DNA of 17,425 nt from an uncultured bacterium (GCA_905214305.1 CAJMLK010000058.1:1-17425), one strand, 5' to 3'. Counted from the stretch's first letter, positions 7,458 through 14,561 are shown. Numbers and translations are program-made. Notes: a model not told the origin generated them from the sequence alone.

Positions 7458-7762
7458 GTCCTGGCAATTTCACCTTGAACGTGCTCCGGCCACTGCTGGA
7501 GCCGTCGCCCGCCGCAACGCTGCAAGCTCGGCTTCAGCCGTTGCCCCAAGCGCTTACGGATGCTTCAGGCTTTGTGACGCAGGAAACCCTGCTTGCAGAC
7601 AACATGTGTAACGACCGGCTTGTTTCCACACAATCACTGTCGCCATTCGTAAGGCTCGCAGGCTCGTCAGCGATTGCCGCGAAGACCGCAGAGCTATTTA
7701 CTGCGCGGTCAAGCGCCAAGGTGAGCGTGCCGTAAACGTTGAGTATGCACATTCTCAACGTT
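7458..7762 (+). repeat. dispersed repeat, copy 1
   Basis: This stretch aligns along its length with 11566-11850 (inverted) and 14789-15050 (direct). The longest shared block is 28 identical bases (7621-7648 with 14946-14973), then one mismatch and 20 more identical bases. The frame from before its left end reads LQPLPQALTDASGFVTQETLLADNMCNDRLVSTQSLSPFVR, closely matching the frame in copy 2. There is no start with a ribosome binding site inside the repeat, so I do not call a gene. The right end carries a 9-bp perfect inverted repeat, AACGTTGAG (7735-7743) with CTCAACGTT (7754-7762). Confidence 0.8.
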
Positions 7763-8101
7763 GATCTGCTCAAAACTGAAAAGCAGCATAACGTCAGAAA
7801 AGCCGCAGGGCAAACACCTTTCGCAACATTTGCTTCGGCAGGGAACGCACGTTGTCGACCATGTCAGGGCCGTGTCCAGAGTGTGCCCGCTTTGAAACTG
7901 CCCCGGTAACTGCGTCATAAGCACAATATGTTTGGCATGTTATACGCCGAAGCGAACGTGCCGTAAGCTTTGAACGTGCCATCGTAAAAATAATCTGCTC
8001 CATGTCCAGAACGGGCCTGCGGCACTTTCTGTTGTGCATGAGATTACCCGTGGGGTCCGCGCACAGGCTTCGACTGGCATCAGGGTTGAACCGCATGGCA
8101 A
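7763..8101. other. gene-free stretch between repeat copy 1 and the tonB terminator
   Basis: No gene is supported. A small stem-loop, CTGCT (7766-7770) with AGCAG (7782-7786), has a loop CAAAACTGAAA resembling the short stem-loop family. At 7952-7979 a 28-base segment matches the end of repeat copy 1 (7722-7749) at 21 positions, suggesting a second, decayed repeat end. Nothing else stands out. Confidence 0.45.
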
Positions 8102-8134
8102 GAAAAAACGAAAGCCCACCGTGGCGGGCTTTCG
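8102..8134 (-). terminator. intrinsic terminator of exbB-exbD-tonB
   Basis: CGAAAGCCC (8109-8117) pairs with GGGCTTTCG (8126-8134). On the minus strand the stem is followed by TTTTTT (8108-8102 region). It lies 50 bases after the tonB stop codon. Confidence 0.9.
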
Positions 8135-8183
8135 TAAACAACCGTCGTTCTGGCGGCAGTCAGTCAGAGCTGGCAAAACAGCC

Positions 8184-8861
8184 TTACCGCAGGCTGAACG
8201 CGAAGGGAACCACCACCAGCGTGTTCACCGTCTGGCCGTTGAGCTTGCCGGGAGCAAAGCGCATATTCTGGGCCGCAGCGAGCGCTGCCTCTTCAAAGTA
8301 GCCGTCCGGCGTGGCGCTGATAACCTCGCAGTTGCGGGGCAGCCCCGCTGTATCCACCACAAGGCGCACCTTGACGGAGCCTTGAATGTTCATGCGCCGG
8401 GCTTTGGCGGGATATTCGGGGACAACGCGCCTGCTAATGCTCGGTCGCTGATCAAGGGTGTCGCTCTCATAGGCGCTAAGCCCTCCCACTGTACGTGCCT
8501 GCGGCCCGGCGGGCACGGCCGAAGCCGGTGCTGGAGCGGCAGCTGCGGCCTGCTCTTCCGGCAGGGGCGCGCTGCTCTTCCTGGGGCTGATTTTTTTAAC
8601 ATCCGGCTTTGGCGGCGCAGATTTTTGCGGCTGCACTTCCTGCTTTTGCGGCTCAGGAGGCGGGGGCGGCGCAGGGGCCTCAATTGCCGCCGGTGGAGCG
8701 GGAGGCAGGCTGGAGGCAGGGGCGAACTCGGCAAGCGCCACGCGGTATACGCTTCCCGCAGTGTTTGGTGTTTCTCTGGCCAGAAACAAAAGGCCCCCCA
8801 GCAGCAGCGCGTGCATGCCCACGGAAAAGAACAGGGTTATGCTGCGCTCGGCCGCTCTCAT
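8184..8861 (-). CDS. tonB: energy transducer TonB
   Basis: Encodes 225 residues. TonB spans the periplasm and passes proton-motive energy from ExbB/ExbD to TonB-dependent outer-membrane receptors. Order of parts: a single N-terminal membrane anchor (about 7-28, with His17 in the helix as in other TonB proteins), a Pro/Ala/Lys-rich spacer (about 50-120, including EAPAPPPPPEPQKQEVQPQK), and the C-terminal TonB domain, RRVVPEYPAKARRMNIQGSVKVRLVVD (144-170) then NCEVISATPDGYFEEAALAAAQNMRFAPGKLNGQ. The YP at 150-151 is the domain's usual opening. The ATG overlaps the exbD stop codon by four bases (ATGA), indicating translational coupling. A terminator follows. It is last of three genes and is complete. 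Confidence 0.95.
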   Translation of the reverse strand: MRAAERSITLFFSVGMHALLLGGLLFLARETPNTAGSVYRVALAEFAPASSLPPAPPAAIEAPAPPPPPEPQKQEVQPQKSAPPKPDVKKISPRKSSAPLPEEQAAAAAPAPASAVPAGPQARTVGGLSAYESDTLDQRPSISRRVVPEYPAKARRMNIQGSVKVRLVVDTAGLPRNCEVISATPDGYFEEAALAAAQNMRFAPGKLNGQTVNTLVVVPFAFSLR

Positions 8862-9337
8862 GGCTGGTTGCCTTCTCTTTTCTGGGCCGCCGGGGGCGTG
8901 TCAGCACTCTTGCCTTCTTCCGCATCGGAAAAGGCATCGGGCACAGAGGTGGTCACAAGGCCCACATCGCTGACTCCGGCTCCGCGTACACGATCCATGA
9001 CGTGCATAACCATGCCGTAAGGCACGTCTTTGTCCGCGCGCACAAAAAGCTGCCGTCCGGCATTTTTTACGCGCACGGCAAGCACCTCGGGCAGATCGGC
9101 CAGACCGGTTTCGTACTCGTCCAGAAACAGCGCCCCGTTGGACTTGATGGTCAGGATGATGTGGTCGTCCTCAGTAGGCAGGACTTCCGAGGTATCCACC
9201 TTGGGCAGGGCCACATCAAGCCCTTCGGTCATCATCGGGGCCGTAACCATAAAAATGATCAGCAGCACCAGCATGACGTCCACAAAGGGCGTTACGTTGA
9301 TGTCGGCAACAAAATCATCGTCAGCGGATGAGGCCAT
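8858..9337 (-). CDS. exbD: biopolymer transport protein ExbD
   Basis: Encodes 159 residues from the ATG at 9337, which has GGGGAG eight bases upstream and lies one base past the exbB stop codon (TGACATG). A longer frame would start with TTG inside exbB and is less likely. ExbD is a single-span inner-membrane protein with a periplasmic domain and forms the proton channel with ExbB. FVADINVTPFVDVMLVLLIIFMVTAP (9-34) is the family signature, with the essential membrane aspartate at Asp20. TEGLDVALPKVDTSE follows, then the periplasmic domain (residues 45-140, including VRADKDVPYGMVMHVMDRVRGAG). An acidic, low-complexity tail (DAEEGKSADTPPAAQKREGNQP) ends the protein and is longer than in typical ExbD. 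It overlaps tonB by four bases. Confidence 0.95.
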   Translation of the reverse strand: MASSADDDFVADINVTPFVDVMLVLLIIFMVTAPMMTEGLDVALPKVDTSEVLPTEDDHIILTIKSNGALFLDEYETGLADLPEVLAVRVKNAGRQLFVRADKDVPYGMVMHVMDRVRGAGVSDVGLVTTSVPDAFSDAEEGKSADTPPAAQKREGNQP

Positions 9338-9338
9338 G

Positions 9339-10028
9339 TCAGCGCTCCCCGGCAAAGTCGATGCCTTTGCTGTATTCCGGCGCTTCGTGTTGCAGGCGGT
9401 TGAGCAACTGACCGGCGTAGTTGATGCACACGCCTTCGATGTATACCAGCTTTGCCCGGAACACGTTGTAGCCGCACACGGCGGGTATGGCTACAAACAG
9501 GCCAACCGCTGTGGCTATGAGCGCCTCGGCAATGCCGGGGGCCACGGTTGCCAGTGACACGCTCTTCATCTGGGCAATGGCCGTAAAGGAGTGCATGATC
9601 CCCCAGACCGTGCCAAACAGGCCGATGAAGGGGGCGGTGTTGGCGGCGGTCGCCAGCAGGGCAAGGGATGACTTGAGCCGCGCGATTTCTTCGGCAACAG
9701 CAAAGTGCAGGGCGCGGCGCACGTTGTCATTGAGCAGGCGCTCGGTATCTCCCGTGCGGGTCAGGCGGTTGAACTCGCGCACGGCACGGCGGGTGATGCC
9801 GTAGAGGGGCGATTCCCGGTCCGTTTCCATCACGGGCAGGGCATGGCTCAGCTCCCCGGCGTCGTCAAAGGCCACAAGTCCTTTCTGGGTGCGGCTCTGG
9901 GCCGCCCTCAGGGTCAGCCATTTACCGCACATGTAAGCCCAGCTGGACACAGACATAAACAGCAGCAGCACCAATACGCATTTGGAAATAAGCGTAGCCT
10001 GCAGTACGGCCTCAATCATGGAATTCAT
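9339..10028 (-). CDS. exbB: biopolymer transport protein ExbB (MotA/TolQ/ExbB family)
   Basis: Encodes 229 residues from the ATG at 10028, preceded by GGAGGGGGGAAAGG. An ATG three codons later is an alternative. The frame stays open for about 119 more codons upstream, but a strong promoter sits in that stretch and the family begins a few residues before the first membrane helix. ExbB is the pentameric stator scaffold of the TonB system in the inner membrane. Membrane helices: about 12-34, 128-150 and 165-190. The family core is ANTAPFIGLFGTVWGIMHSFTAIA (129-152) and VAPGIAEALIATAVGLFVAIPAV (162-184). The cytoplasmic loop (40-125) includes MEEIARL-like sequence (AVAEEIARLKSSLALLATAA). It is the first gene of exbB-exbD-tonB. 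TolQ is an alternative name for the family, but adjacency to tonB favours ExbB. Confidence 0.93.
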   Translation of the reverse strand: MNSMIEAVLQATLISKCVLVLLLFMSVSSWAYMCGKWLTLRAAQSRTQKGLVAFDDAGELSHALPVMETDRESPLYGITRRAVREFNRLTRTGDTERLLNDNVRRALHFAVAEEIARLKSSLALLATAANTAPFIGLFGTVWGIMHSFTAIAQMKSVSLATVAPGIAEALIATAVGLFVAIPAVCGYNVFRAKLVYIEGVCINYAGQLLNRLQHEAPEYSKGIDFAGER

Positions 10029-10056
10029 CCGGCCTTTCCCCCCTCCGTAAAGAACA

Positions 10057-10071
10057 TGAAATTGAAATTCA
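10057..10071. promoter_or_regulatory. candidate Fur box in the exbB leader
   Basis: TGAAATTGAAATTCA (10057-10071) matches 12 of 14 defined positions of the Fur-type palindrome TGAAAAT-n-ATTTTCA that I recall for Desulfovibrio. It lies just downstream of the exbB -10, where a bound repressor would block transcription. Iron control of exbB-exbD-tonB is common. The match is imperfect in the right half, so this is a candidate only. Confidence 0.35.
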
Positions 10072-10083
10072 AAGTGTGAAGTA

Positions 10084-10112
10084 TTCATAGTCAGTCCGCA
10101 CCACTGTGTCAA
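10084..10112 (-). promoter_or_regulatory. exbB promoter
   Basis: On the minus strand TTGACA (10112-10107) is a perfect -35, followed after exactly 17 bases by TATGAA (10089-10084, four of six consensus bases). Transcription would begin near 10077, giving a leader of about 50 bases before the exbB ATG. Confidence 0.7.
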
Positions 10113-10467
10113 CATGAGAGATAGTTCATTAAAAACAATTAGATGTAGACTTTTTTCAGGCTGGCTCGAGAAGAGAAAGGACTGACGGCAGATGAGCTGC
10201 CTAAAAAGGGCATAATATTGCCCGTCCAGCCGCGTGTCGAACATGAAGAAAGTCCCCCTCGCCATCGGAGGGCGCGTGTGAACCTGCAAAGAGTTGCTGT
10301 TCACACTGTGAAGATGGCTGGTGACTGATGCAGAGAAGGGGATGCGGGAAGATGGCGGCTCTTCGGGGCGCAGCAGGCCGGGCATGGCTTGGGAGCGCTG
10401 TCGGCATGAGCGCGATTCACAAAAAAGGGCAGCAGTCGAAGCGCTGCCAGCCCCACCAAAACCTGCA
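10113..10467. other. gene-free stretch between exbB promoter and tRNA-Val terminator
   Basis: I see no supported gene. A small inverted repeat, GGGCA (10208-10212) with TGCCC (10219-10223), is followed on the minus strand by TTTTT, resembling a weak terminator. The minus-strand exbB frame is open through here but has no start signal or family similarity. Confidence 0.4.
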
Positions 10468-10505
10468 CAAAAACTAAGGGGCTACGACATTCATCGTAAC
10501 CCCTT
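10468..10505 (-). terminator. intrinsic terminator of tRNA-Val
   Basis: A 12-bp stem with one G-U pair (10476-10487 with 10494-10505, loop of six) begins eight bases past the encoded CCA end of the tRNA. On the minus strand it is followed by AGTTTTTG. Confidence 0.9.
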
Positions 10506-10512
10506 GATCTAT

Positions 10513-10588
10513 TGGTGGGCAGTGAGGGACTCGAACCCCCGGCCCCCGCCTTGTAAGGGCGATGCTCAACCAACTGAGCTAACTGCCC
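10513..10588 (-). tRNA. tRNA-Val (anticodon UAC)
   Basis: The minus strand folds as a full cloverleaf. The acceptor stem is GGGCAGT (10588-10582) with ACTGCCC (10523-10517), all seven pairs matched. The D arm is GCTC...GAGC. The anticodon stem TCGCC/GGCGG closes the loop CTTACAA, with UAC as bases 34-36, reading GUA (valine). The T arm is GGGGG-TTCGAGT-CCCTC. The discriminator is A (10516) and CCA is encoded (10515-10513). The total is 76 bases. No integrated element is visible at its 3' end, which runs straight into its terminator. Confidence 0.95.
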
Positions 10589-10616
10589 GATAGAACTCGT
10601 TCAAGAAGCGCAAGAT

Positions 10617-10646
10617 ATAATATTTTTTTACGTTTGTCATCATCAA
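10617..10646 (-). promoter_or_regulatory. candidate tRNA-Val promoter
   Basis: On the minus strand TTGATG (10646-10641) is followed after 18 bases by TATTAT (10622-10617, five of six consensus bases). The spacer is A-rich near the -10. Transcription would begin about 20 bases before the mature tRNA 5' end. Confidence 0.5.
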
Positions 10647-10747
10647 TCTCAATGAGGGCATTATCGTGAAAGCGATGGCCGGTGTAAGCAGGGGTATAAC
10701 GTTGATTCTATATCTATAAAGTTTTAGGGTTGAAAAAGAGGTAGGCC

Positions 10748-11497
10748 ATGAGAGCACTGCTTTTTTTCAGTCTTATTTTTTTCAACGCCTGTCTGGTTGC
10801 GGCAGCCGGAAACAGTAGCAATGAAAGTTTTGCTGCGGCCAAAAAAATGCTGGCGAGGCAGGTGTACCATGATCGGCCTGTTACGCTGTATTGTGGCGCA
10901 ACGTTCGATCTGCACGGAAGGGTCGTTCAACCTGAAGGATTTTCAGTGGCGGCACATGCCGCGCGGGCCGAAAAGATGGAGTGGGAACACGTACTGCCTG
11001 CAGAAAATATGGGCCGTTTTTTTGCGGAATGGAAGCAGGGACATCCCCAATGTATCAAGGACGGCAAATACTACAGGGGACGGCGTTGTGCAGAAAGGGT
11101 AAACAGTGATTACCGCCGCATGCAGGCCGACATGTATAACCTGTATCCGTCCATCGGCGCGGTGAATGCACTGCGCTCCAATTTTGCCTACGCCATGCTG
11201 CCAGAAGCTGAATCAAGCTTTGGCCGGTGCGCCATGAAAGTGGCAAAAAACAGGGCCGAGCCGCCGGAAAGGGCGCGCGGGCAGATTGCACGTACCTATT
11301 TCTATATGGCCGACGCATATTCTTCGTCCTACGCCATGAGCCTGCGGCAGCGAAAGCTCATGCGGGTCTGGAACAGCCGATATCCTGTGGATTCTTGGGA
11401 ATGCGCCCGGGCCAGACGCATCGAGAAACTTCAGGGCAACGAAAACAGGTTCGTCAAGCAGGCATGTATGGAGGCTGACTTGTGGACTGAGGAATAA
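10748..11497 (+). CDS. endA: secreted endonuclease I (EndA/NucM family)
   Basis: Encodes 249 residues. The ATG at 10748 follows AAGAGGTAGGCC. Residues 1-20 form a signal peptide (hydrophobic FFSLIFFNACLVAAA), so the enzyme should act in the periplasm or outside the cell, cutting double-stranded DNA non-specifically. The family marks are MEWEHVLPAENMG (77-89), where His81 is the expected catalytic histidine of the beta-beta-alpha metal site, CRVNSDYRRMQADMYNLYPSIGAVNALRSNF-like sequence (116-146) with the metal-binding Asn of NALRSN, and ARTYFYMADAY. YHDRPVTLYCG (40-50) matches the usual N-terminal HxxxxTxYCG motif. Six or so cysteines would allow disulfides, as in Vibrio Vvn-type nucleases. 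It stands alone on the plus strand between tRNA-Val and a convergent repeat. Roles could be nutrient DNA use or defence against incoming DNA; the sequence does not say which. Confidence 0.93.
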   Translation: MRALLFFSLIFFNACLVAAAGNSSNESFAAAKKMLARQVYHDRPVTLYCGATFDLHGRVVQPEGFSVAAHAARAEKMEWEHVLPAENMGRFFAEWKQGHPQCIKDGKYYRGRRCAERVNSDYRRMQADMYNLYPSIGAVNALRSNFAYAMLPEAESSFGRCAMKVAKNRAEPPERARGQIARTYFYMADAYSSSYAMSLRQRKLMRVWNSRYPVDSWECARARRIEKLQGNENRFVKQACMEADLWTEE

Positions 11498-11565
11498 CAC
11501 CGCCAGACACGGTATGAGGGACGGATTTTCGTCACGCACAGCCAGTGCTGGTCAATATTGATAGT

Positions 11566-11850
11566 ATGTATTCTCAACGTTTGCGGCGCGCTCCCTTCTT
11601 TGCTTGACCGCGCACGAAAAAAGTTCCGCCGTGTTTGCGGCAGGCGTTGGCGAGTCCGCGTGCCTTACGAATGACGACAATGCTTGTGTGGAAACAAGCC
11701 GATAGTTGCACATGTTGTCTGCAAGCATTCTTTCCAGCGTTACAAGGCCTGAAGCATCCGCGCCCTTGGGCAACGGCTGAAGCTGCGAATGCATCGTTGC
11801 GCCGGGCGGCTGCTTGTGCAGCCGCAGCAAGTTCACTTTGAAATTGTTTC
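11566..11850 (-). repeat. dispersed repeat, copy 2 (inverted relative to copies 1 and 3)
   Basis: The reverse strand aligns with 7458-7762 and 14789-15050, including ACATGTGCAACTATCGGCTT and a GTTTCCACACAA block. Its reading frame on the minus strand (LQPLPKGADASGLVTLERMLADNMCNYRLVSTQALSSFVR) is open and reads on to AANTAELF. That frame has an ATG (11836) but no ribosome binding site I would trust. The copy lies between the convergent ends of endA and the cytochrome gene, and its outer end touches the 26-bp hairpin at 11851. Confidence 0.8.
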
Positions 11851-11912
11851 AATGCCCCCGGAACGTTACTCTGCCTTTCTTCAGGGAGGCAGAGTAACGT
11901 TCCGGGGGCATT
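11851..11912. terminator. 26-bp perfect hairpin after the cytochrome c gene
   Basis: Bases 11851-11876 (starting AATGCCCCCGGAACG) and 11887-11912 are exact reverse complements around a ten-base loop. It starts 11 bases past the stop of the minus-strand cytochrome gene and lies at the convergent junction with endA. On the plus strand the stem ends CATTTTGC; on the minus strand it ends CATTGAAAC, with no real T-run. A terminator is the simplest reading, although a 26-bp uninterrupted stem is unusually long. Confidence 0.65.
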
Positions 11913-11923
11913 TTGCATGTTAG

Positions 11924-12235
11924 CTATTTAAGCTGGTTGAGGTATTCCGCGATATTTTTGATCTGTGTTTCCGTCAGCGGCGTAAGCACCGCTTTCATCT
12001 TGATCAGGGGACCTGTGGGGGCCTCCATTTTTTTGACCTTCTCCATCCCGGCCACAAGCCCGTCAACGGGTTTGCCCATCATTTTTGCGGGGGTGGGGGT
12101 ATGACAGGAAGCACAAAGGGCCGTGTACAGCTTTGCACCGTCCTGTTCGACATCTTGGGCAGTTGCGGGCTGAATGCCACTCAGAAGCAGGGCAGCGGCC
12201 AGCGCGAATGCCCCATATTGCAGATATTTTTTCAT
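11924..12235 (-). CDS. small periplasmic class I cytochrome c
   Basis: Encodes 103 residues from the ATG at 12235, preceded by AAAGGAAG. Residues 1-26 are a signal peptide (MKKYLQYG, hydrophobic AFALAAALLLSG, cut after ATA). The mature protein of about 77 residues carries one haem site, CASCH (41-45), with His45 as proximal ligand. A later methionine (Met80 in LIKMKAVLTPLTETQ is the best candidate) would be the distal ligand, followed by the C-terminal helix QIKNIAEYLNQLK typical of cytochrome c553/c6. Desulfovibrio cytochrome c553 has this size and receives electrons from formate dehydrogenase or lactate dehydrogenase. No partner enzyme is visible here, so the electron donor is not known. 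It is transcribed alone. Confidence 0.92.
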   Translation of the reverse strand: MKKYLQYGAFALAAALLLSGIQPATAQDVEQDGAKLYTALCASCHTPTPAKMMGKPVDGLVAGMEKVKKMEAPTGPLIKMKAVLTPLTETQIKNIAEYLNQLK

Positions 12236-12387
12236 GTTTTCTTCCTTTGTTAAGGGCCGGGTCGCCAGTGGCGACACAGGGGTATAGGCCACCTGTAAAT
12301 AAACTGTAGCACATAAAAAATGGGGATACAGCAGGCAAGTTTGCTGAGTGCGACAAAAAAACAATGATTTTGAGTAGTAATAGCAAT

Positions 12388-12418
12388 AAATAAAAAACCC
12401 CGGTAAAAACCGGGGTTT
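12388..12418 (-). terminator. intrinsic terminator of rho
   Basis: AAACCCCGGT (12395-12404) pairs with ACCGGGGTTT (12409-12418) around AAAA. On the minus strand the stem runs into TTTTTTATTTATT. It begins 33 bases past the rho stop codon. Confidence 0.95.
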
Positions 12419-12450
12419 GATAAGGCGTCTGATGTGCGCTTCTGAACGGG

Positions 12451-13746
12451 CTACTTGCCCATGGCGTTCATAAAGTCCTTGTTGGACTTGGTTCCGCGCA
12501 TTTTGTCCAGCAGGAATTCCATGCTGTCGATGGCGGACATGGGGGCCAGAATCTTGCGCAGTATCCAGACGCGATTGAGCACGTCTTCGGGCAGCAGCAG
12601 GTCTTCCTTGCGTGTGCCGGTGCGGTTGATGTCGATGGCGGGGAACACGCGCTTTTCCGAAAGGTGGCGGTCCAGATAGATTTCCATGTTGCCAGTGCCC
12701 TTGAATTCTTCAAAGATCACTTCGTCCATGCGCGAACCGGTATCAATCAGGGCGGTGGCGATGATGGTCAGGCTGCCGCCTTCTTCGATATTGCGGGCCG
12801 CGCCGAAAAAGCGCTTGGGCCGTTGCAGGGCGTTGGCATCCAGACCACCGGAAAGCACGCGGCCGGAAGAGGGCGTTACAGCGTTGTACGCGCGGCCAAG
12901 ACGGGTGATGGAGTCCAGCAGGATCACAACATCGCGTTTGCGCTCGACAAGGCGCTTGGCCTTTTCAAGCACCATCTCACAAACCTGCACATGGCGCTGC
13001 GGCGGTTCGTCAAAGGTGGAGCTGATCACTTCGGCCTTTTTGACCGTGCGTTCCATATCCGTCACTTCCTCGGGGCGCTCGTCAATCAGCAGCACGATGA
13101 GGTAGACTTCCGGATTGTTGGCATTGATGGCATTGGCGAGCGATTGCAGCAGGATGGTTTTGCCTGTGCGGGGAGGGGCAACGATAAGGCCGCGCTGGCC
13201 ACGACCAATGGGGGCCATGATATCAATAACGCGGTTGGAAAGATTTTTCTCGCCATTTTCCATGACGAGCTGATGGTCGGGATAGATAGGAGTAAGGTTA
13301 TCAAAGAGGACGAGGTTTTTGGCATGTTCCGGCGGCTCAAAACCGATCTCGGTCACCTTGAGCAGGGCGAAATAGCGTTCCCCTTCCTTGGGCGGGCGGA
13401 TCTGCCCGGAAACAATGTCGCCCTTGCGTAGCGAAAAGCGCCGGATTTGCGATGGCGACACGTAGATGTCATCAGGGCCGGGCATGTAGCTGCAAAGGGG
13501 CGAGCGCAGAAAGCCAAAGCCATCCGGCAGAATCTCAAGCACACCGTCGCCATAGATGGCGCCGTTCTGCGAAGCACAGGTAGAAAGCAGGGCAAAGATA
13601 AGCTCTTGCTTTCGCATGGAACTGGCATTTTCAATTTCGTATTGTTCTGCCAGATCCATGAGTTCCTGCATGCTGCGGGTTTTCAGGTCTGTGAGACTCA
13701 AGGCGCTGTCTGTCAACAGAGTGGGGGTAGCTTTCTTTTTGCGCAT
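12451..13746 (-). CDS. rho: transcription termination factor Rho
   Basis: Encodes 431 residues from the ATG at 13746 (MRKKKATPTLL). A longer frame would need a TTG start and would run through the promoter. Rho is a hexameric RNA helicase that ends transcription. Domains: an N-terminal helical region (LTDLKTRSMQELMDLAEQYEIENASSMRKQELI, 18-50), the RNA-binding cold-shock fold (GDGVLEILPDGFGFLRSP, 66-83), Walker A GLIVAPPRTGKT (186-197), VYLIVLLIDERPEEVTDM (214-231), Walker B RDVVILLDSITRL (271-283), Q-loop TPSSGRVLSGGLD (291-303) and R-loop DTGSRMDEVIFEEFKGTGN (335-353). All are intact. The more common Walker A reads PPKAGKT; here it is PPRTGKT. The ribosome binding site is weak (AAAGATCGGACAG). 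The gene has its own promoter and terminator. Confidence 0.97.
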   Translation of the reverse strand: MRKKKATPTLLTDSALSLTDLKTRSMQELMDLAEQYEIENASSMRKQELIFALLSTCASQNGAIYGDGVLEILPDGFGFLRSPLCSYMPGPDDIYVSPSQIRRFSLRKGDIVSGQIRPPKEGERYFALLKVTEIGFEPPEHAKNLVLFDNLTPIYPDHQLVMENGEKNLSNRVIDIMAPIGRGQRGLIVAPPRTGKTILLQSLANAINANNPEVYLIVLLIDERPEEVTDMERTVKKAEVISSTFDEPPQRHVQVCEMVLEKAKRLVERKRDVVILLDSITRLGRAYNAVTPSSGRVLSGGLDANALQRPKRFFGAARNIEEGGSLTIIATALIDTGSRMDEVIFEEFKGTGNMEIYLDRHLSEKRVFPAIDINRTGTRKEDLLLPEDVLNRVWILRKILAPMSAIDSMEFLLDKMRGTKSNKDFMNAMGK

Positions 13747-13782
13747 AACTGTCCGATCTTTTGAATAAGACAAACTAAAACC

Positions 13783-13806
13783 ATACAGTATTTTACAACA
13801 CTGTAT
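13783..13806. promoter_or_regulatory. palindrome at the rho promoter
   Basis: ATACAGT (13783-13789) and ACTGTAT (13800-13806) are perfect inverted repeats ten bases apart. They overlap the end of the candidate rho -10 and the predicted start of transcription, where an operator would act. I do not recognise the binding protein. Confidence 0.4.
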
Positions 13807-13833
13807 TATTGGCGATTGGATGTAAGGAGACAA
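13805..13833 (-). promoter_or_regulatory. rho promoter
   Basis: On the minus strand TTGTCT (13833-13828, four of six) is followed after 17 bases by AATAAT (13810-13805, five of six). The leader to the rho ATG would be about 50 bases. Bases 13918-14045, between here and carD, show nothing else recognisable. Confidence 0.5.
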
Positions 13834-13883
13834 AATAGGTGTGCGTGAATGCGATTAGCCCATCTTTTGCATTATGGCAAGAG

Positions 13884-13917
13884 AAAAGTGACGTCTACAC
13901 CTTAAAAAATACGTCAC
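13884..13917 (-). terminator. weak terminator candidate after carD
   Basis: GTGACGT (13888-13894) pairs with ACGTCAC (13911-13917) around a 16-base loop. On the minus strand the stem is followed by TTTTCTC. It lies about 130 bases past the carD stop. The large loop makes it uncertain. Confidence 0.4.
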
Positions 13918-14045
13918 TCCCGGTCATGGGCTGGCAGTATACGAATCTTTTGCTCACGCGTGCCCCCGGCGCAACGGCGTGCCGTCAGTGGCGGGCAGGT
14001 GCAGTCCTGCTTGACCAGCTTGTAATTGCCCCGAAAAGGGCTGGT

Positions 14046-14561
14046 TCAGCTTCGGTTTTCTTCCGGCGGCGGTGGGGGCGCATAAAGTTCAAGCAACTCG
14101 TCCCGCAGGCTGTCTTCTTCAACCTTGAGCACTTCGGACAGTTCGCCGGTGACAAGCCCCATGGCCTGTTCCTGCAGGCGCCGTTCGCCAAAAGAAAGCT
14201 CCTTGGTGCGGCCGATGAGCAGAAGTTCGCGTAAAACTTCTGTAACTACGGAAAGCTCGGGGCTTTTGAGGCGTTCGGAATATTCGCGGAACCGGCGGTT
14301 CCAGTTCTGCCCGGTATGCACGACCTTGCCGGTACTGTTGCGTAGCTCTTCAAGAATGCGTTCCGCCTCTTCCGTGGCAGTAAGCGTTCGCAGTCCCACA
14401 TGTGCGGCATTGTTAACGGGAACCATCAACGTTACATTGTTGGCCTGAATGCGAACAATATAGAAATCGCATGCGATACCGCCAATAGTCTGGCTATCGA
14501 TGCTTTCTATCTTGCCCACCCCCTGGGCTGGATATACAACGAGATCGTCCGGCGTGAACAT
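14046..14561 (-). CDS. carD: CarD/CdnL family RNA polymerase-binding regulator
   Basis: Encodes 171 residues. The ATG at 14561 is fixed by the family's conserved opening, FTPDDLVVYPAQGVGKIESID (2-22), although no good ribosome binding site precedes it (GGTGGCATA only). Residues 1-60 form the RNA polymerase-interacting domain shared with the repair factor Mfd (YPAQGVGKI, CDFYIVRI, TLMVPVNNAAHVGLR). Residues 65-160 form the helical DNA-binding part (ERILEELRNSTGKVVHTGQNWNRRFREYSERLKSPE, then VLRELLLIGRTKELSFGERRLQEQAMGLV). CarD/CdnL proteins stabilise open promoter complexes, often at rRNA promoters. A short polyproline tail, PPPPPEENRS, ends the protein. It sits between pth and rho on one strand, in keeping with a cluster of growth genes. 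Confidence 0.95.
   Translation of the reverse strand: MFTPDDLVVYPAQGVGKIESIDSQTIGGIACDFYIVRIQANNVTLMVPVNNAAHVGLRTLTATEEAERILEELRNSTGKVVHTGQNWNRRFREYSERLKSPELSVVTEVLRELLLIGRTKELSFGERRLQEQAMGLVTGELSEVLKVEEDSLRDELLELYAPPPPPEENRS

Noticed and set aside
8040..8100. Stretch with GGCTTCGACTGGC that recalls a tRNA T-arm or tmRNA start.
   Set aside because: No cloverleaf or tmRNA acceptor pairing could be built around it.
8034..9020. Long plus-strand open frame opposite tonB and exbD.
   Set aside because: It is the antisense shadow of well-supported genes, caused by high GC content and the proline/alanine-rich TonB spacer.
10029..10385. The exbB frame stays open for about 119 codons upstream of the chosen start.
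   Set aside because: A near-consensus promoter and a good ribosome binding region lie in it, and the ExbB family starts shortly before its first membrane helix. The extension has no recognisable domain.
10513..10588. tRNA-Val as an integration site for a mobile island.
   Set aside because: Its 3' end runs directly into its own terminator, and no integrase or duplicated tRNA end is present in the window.
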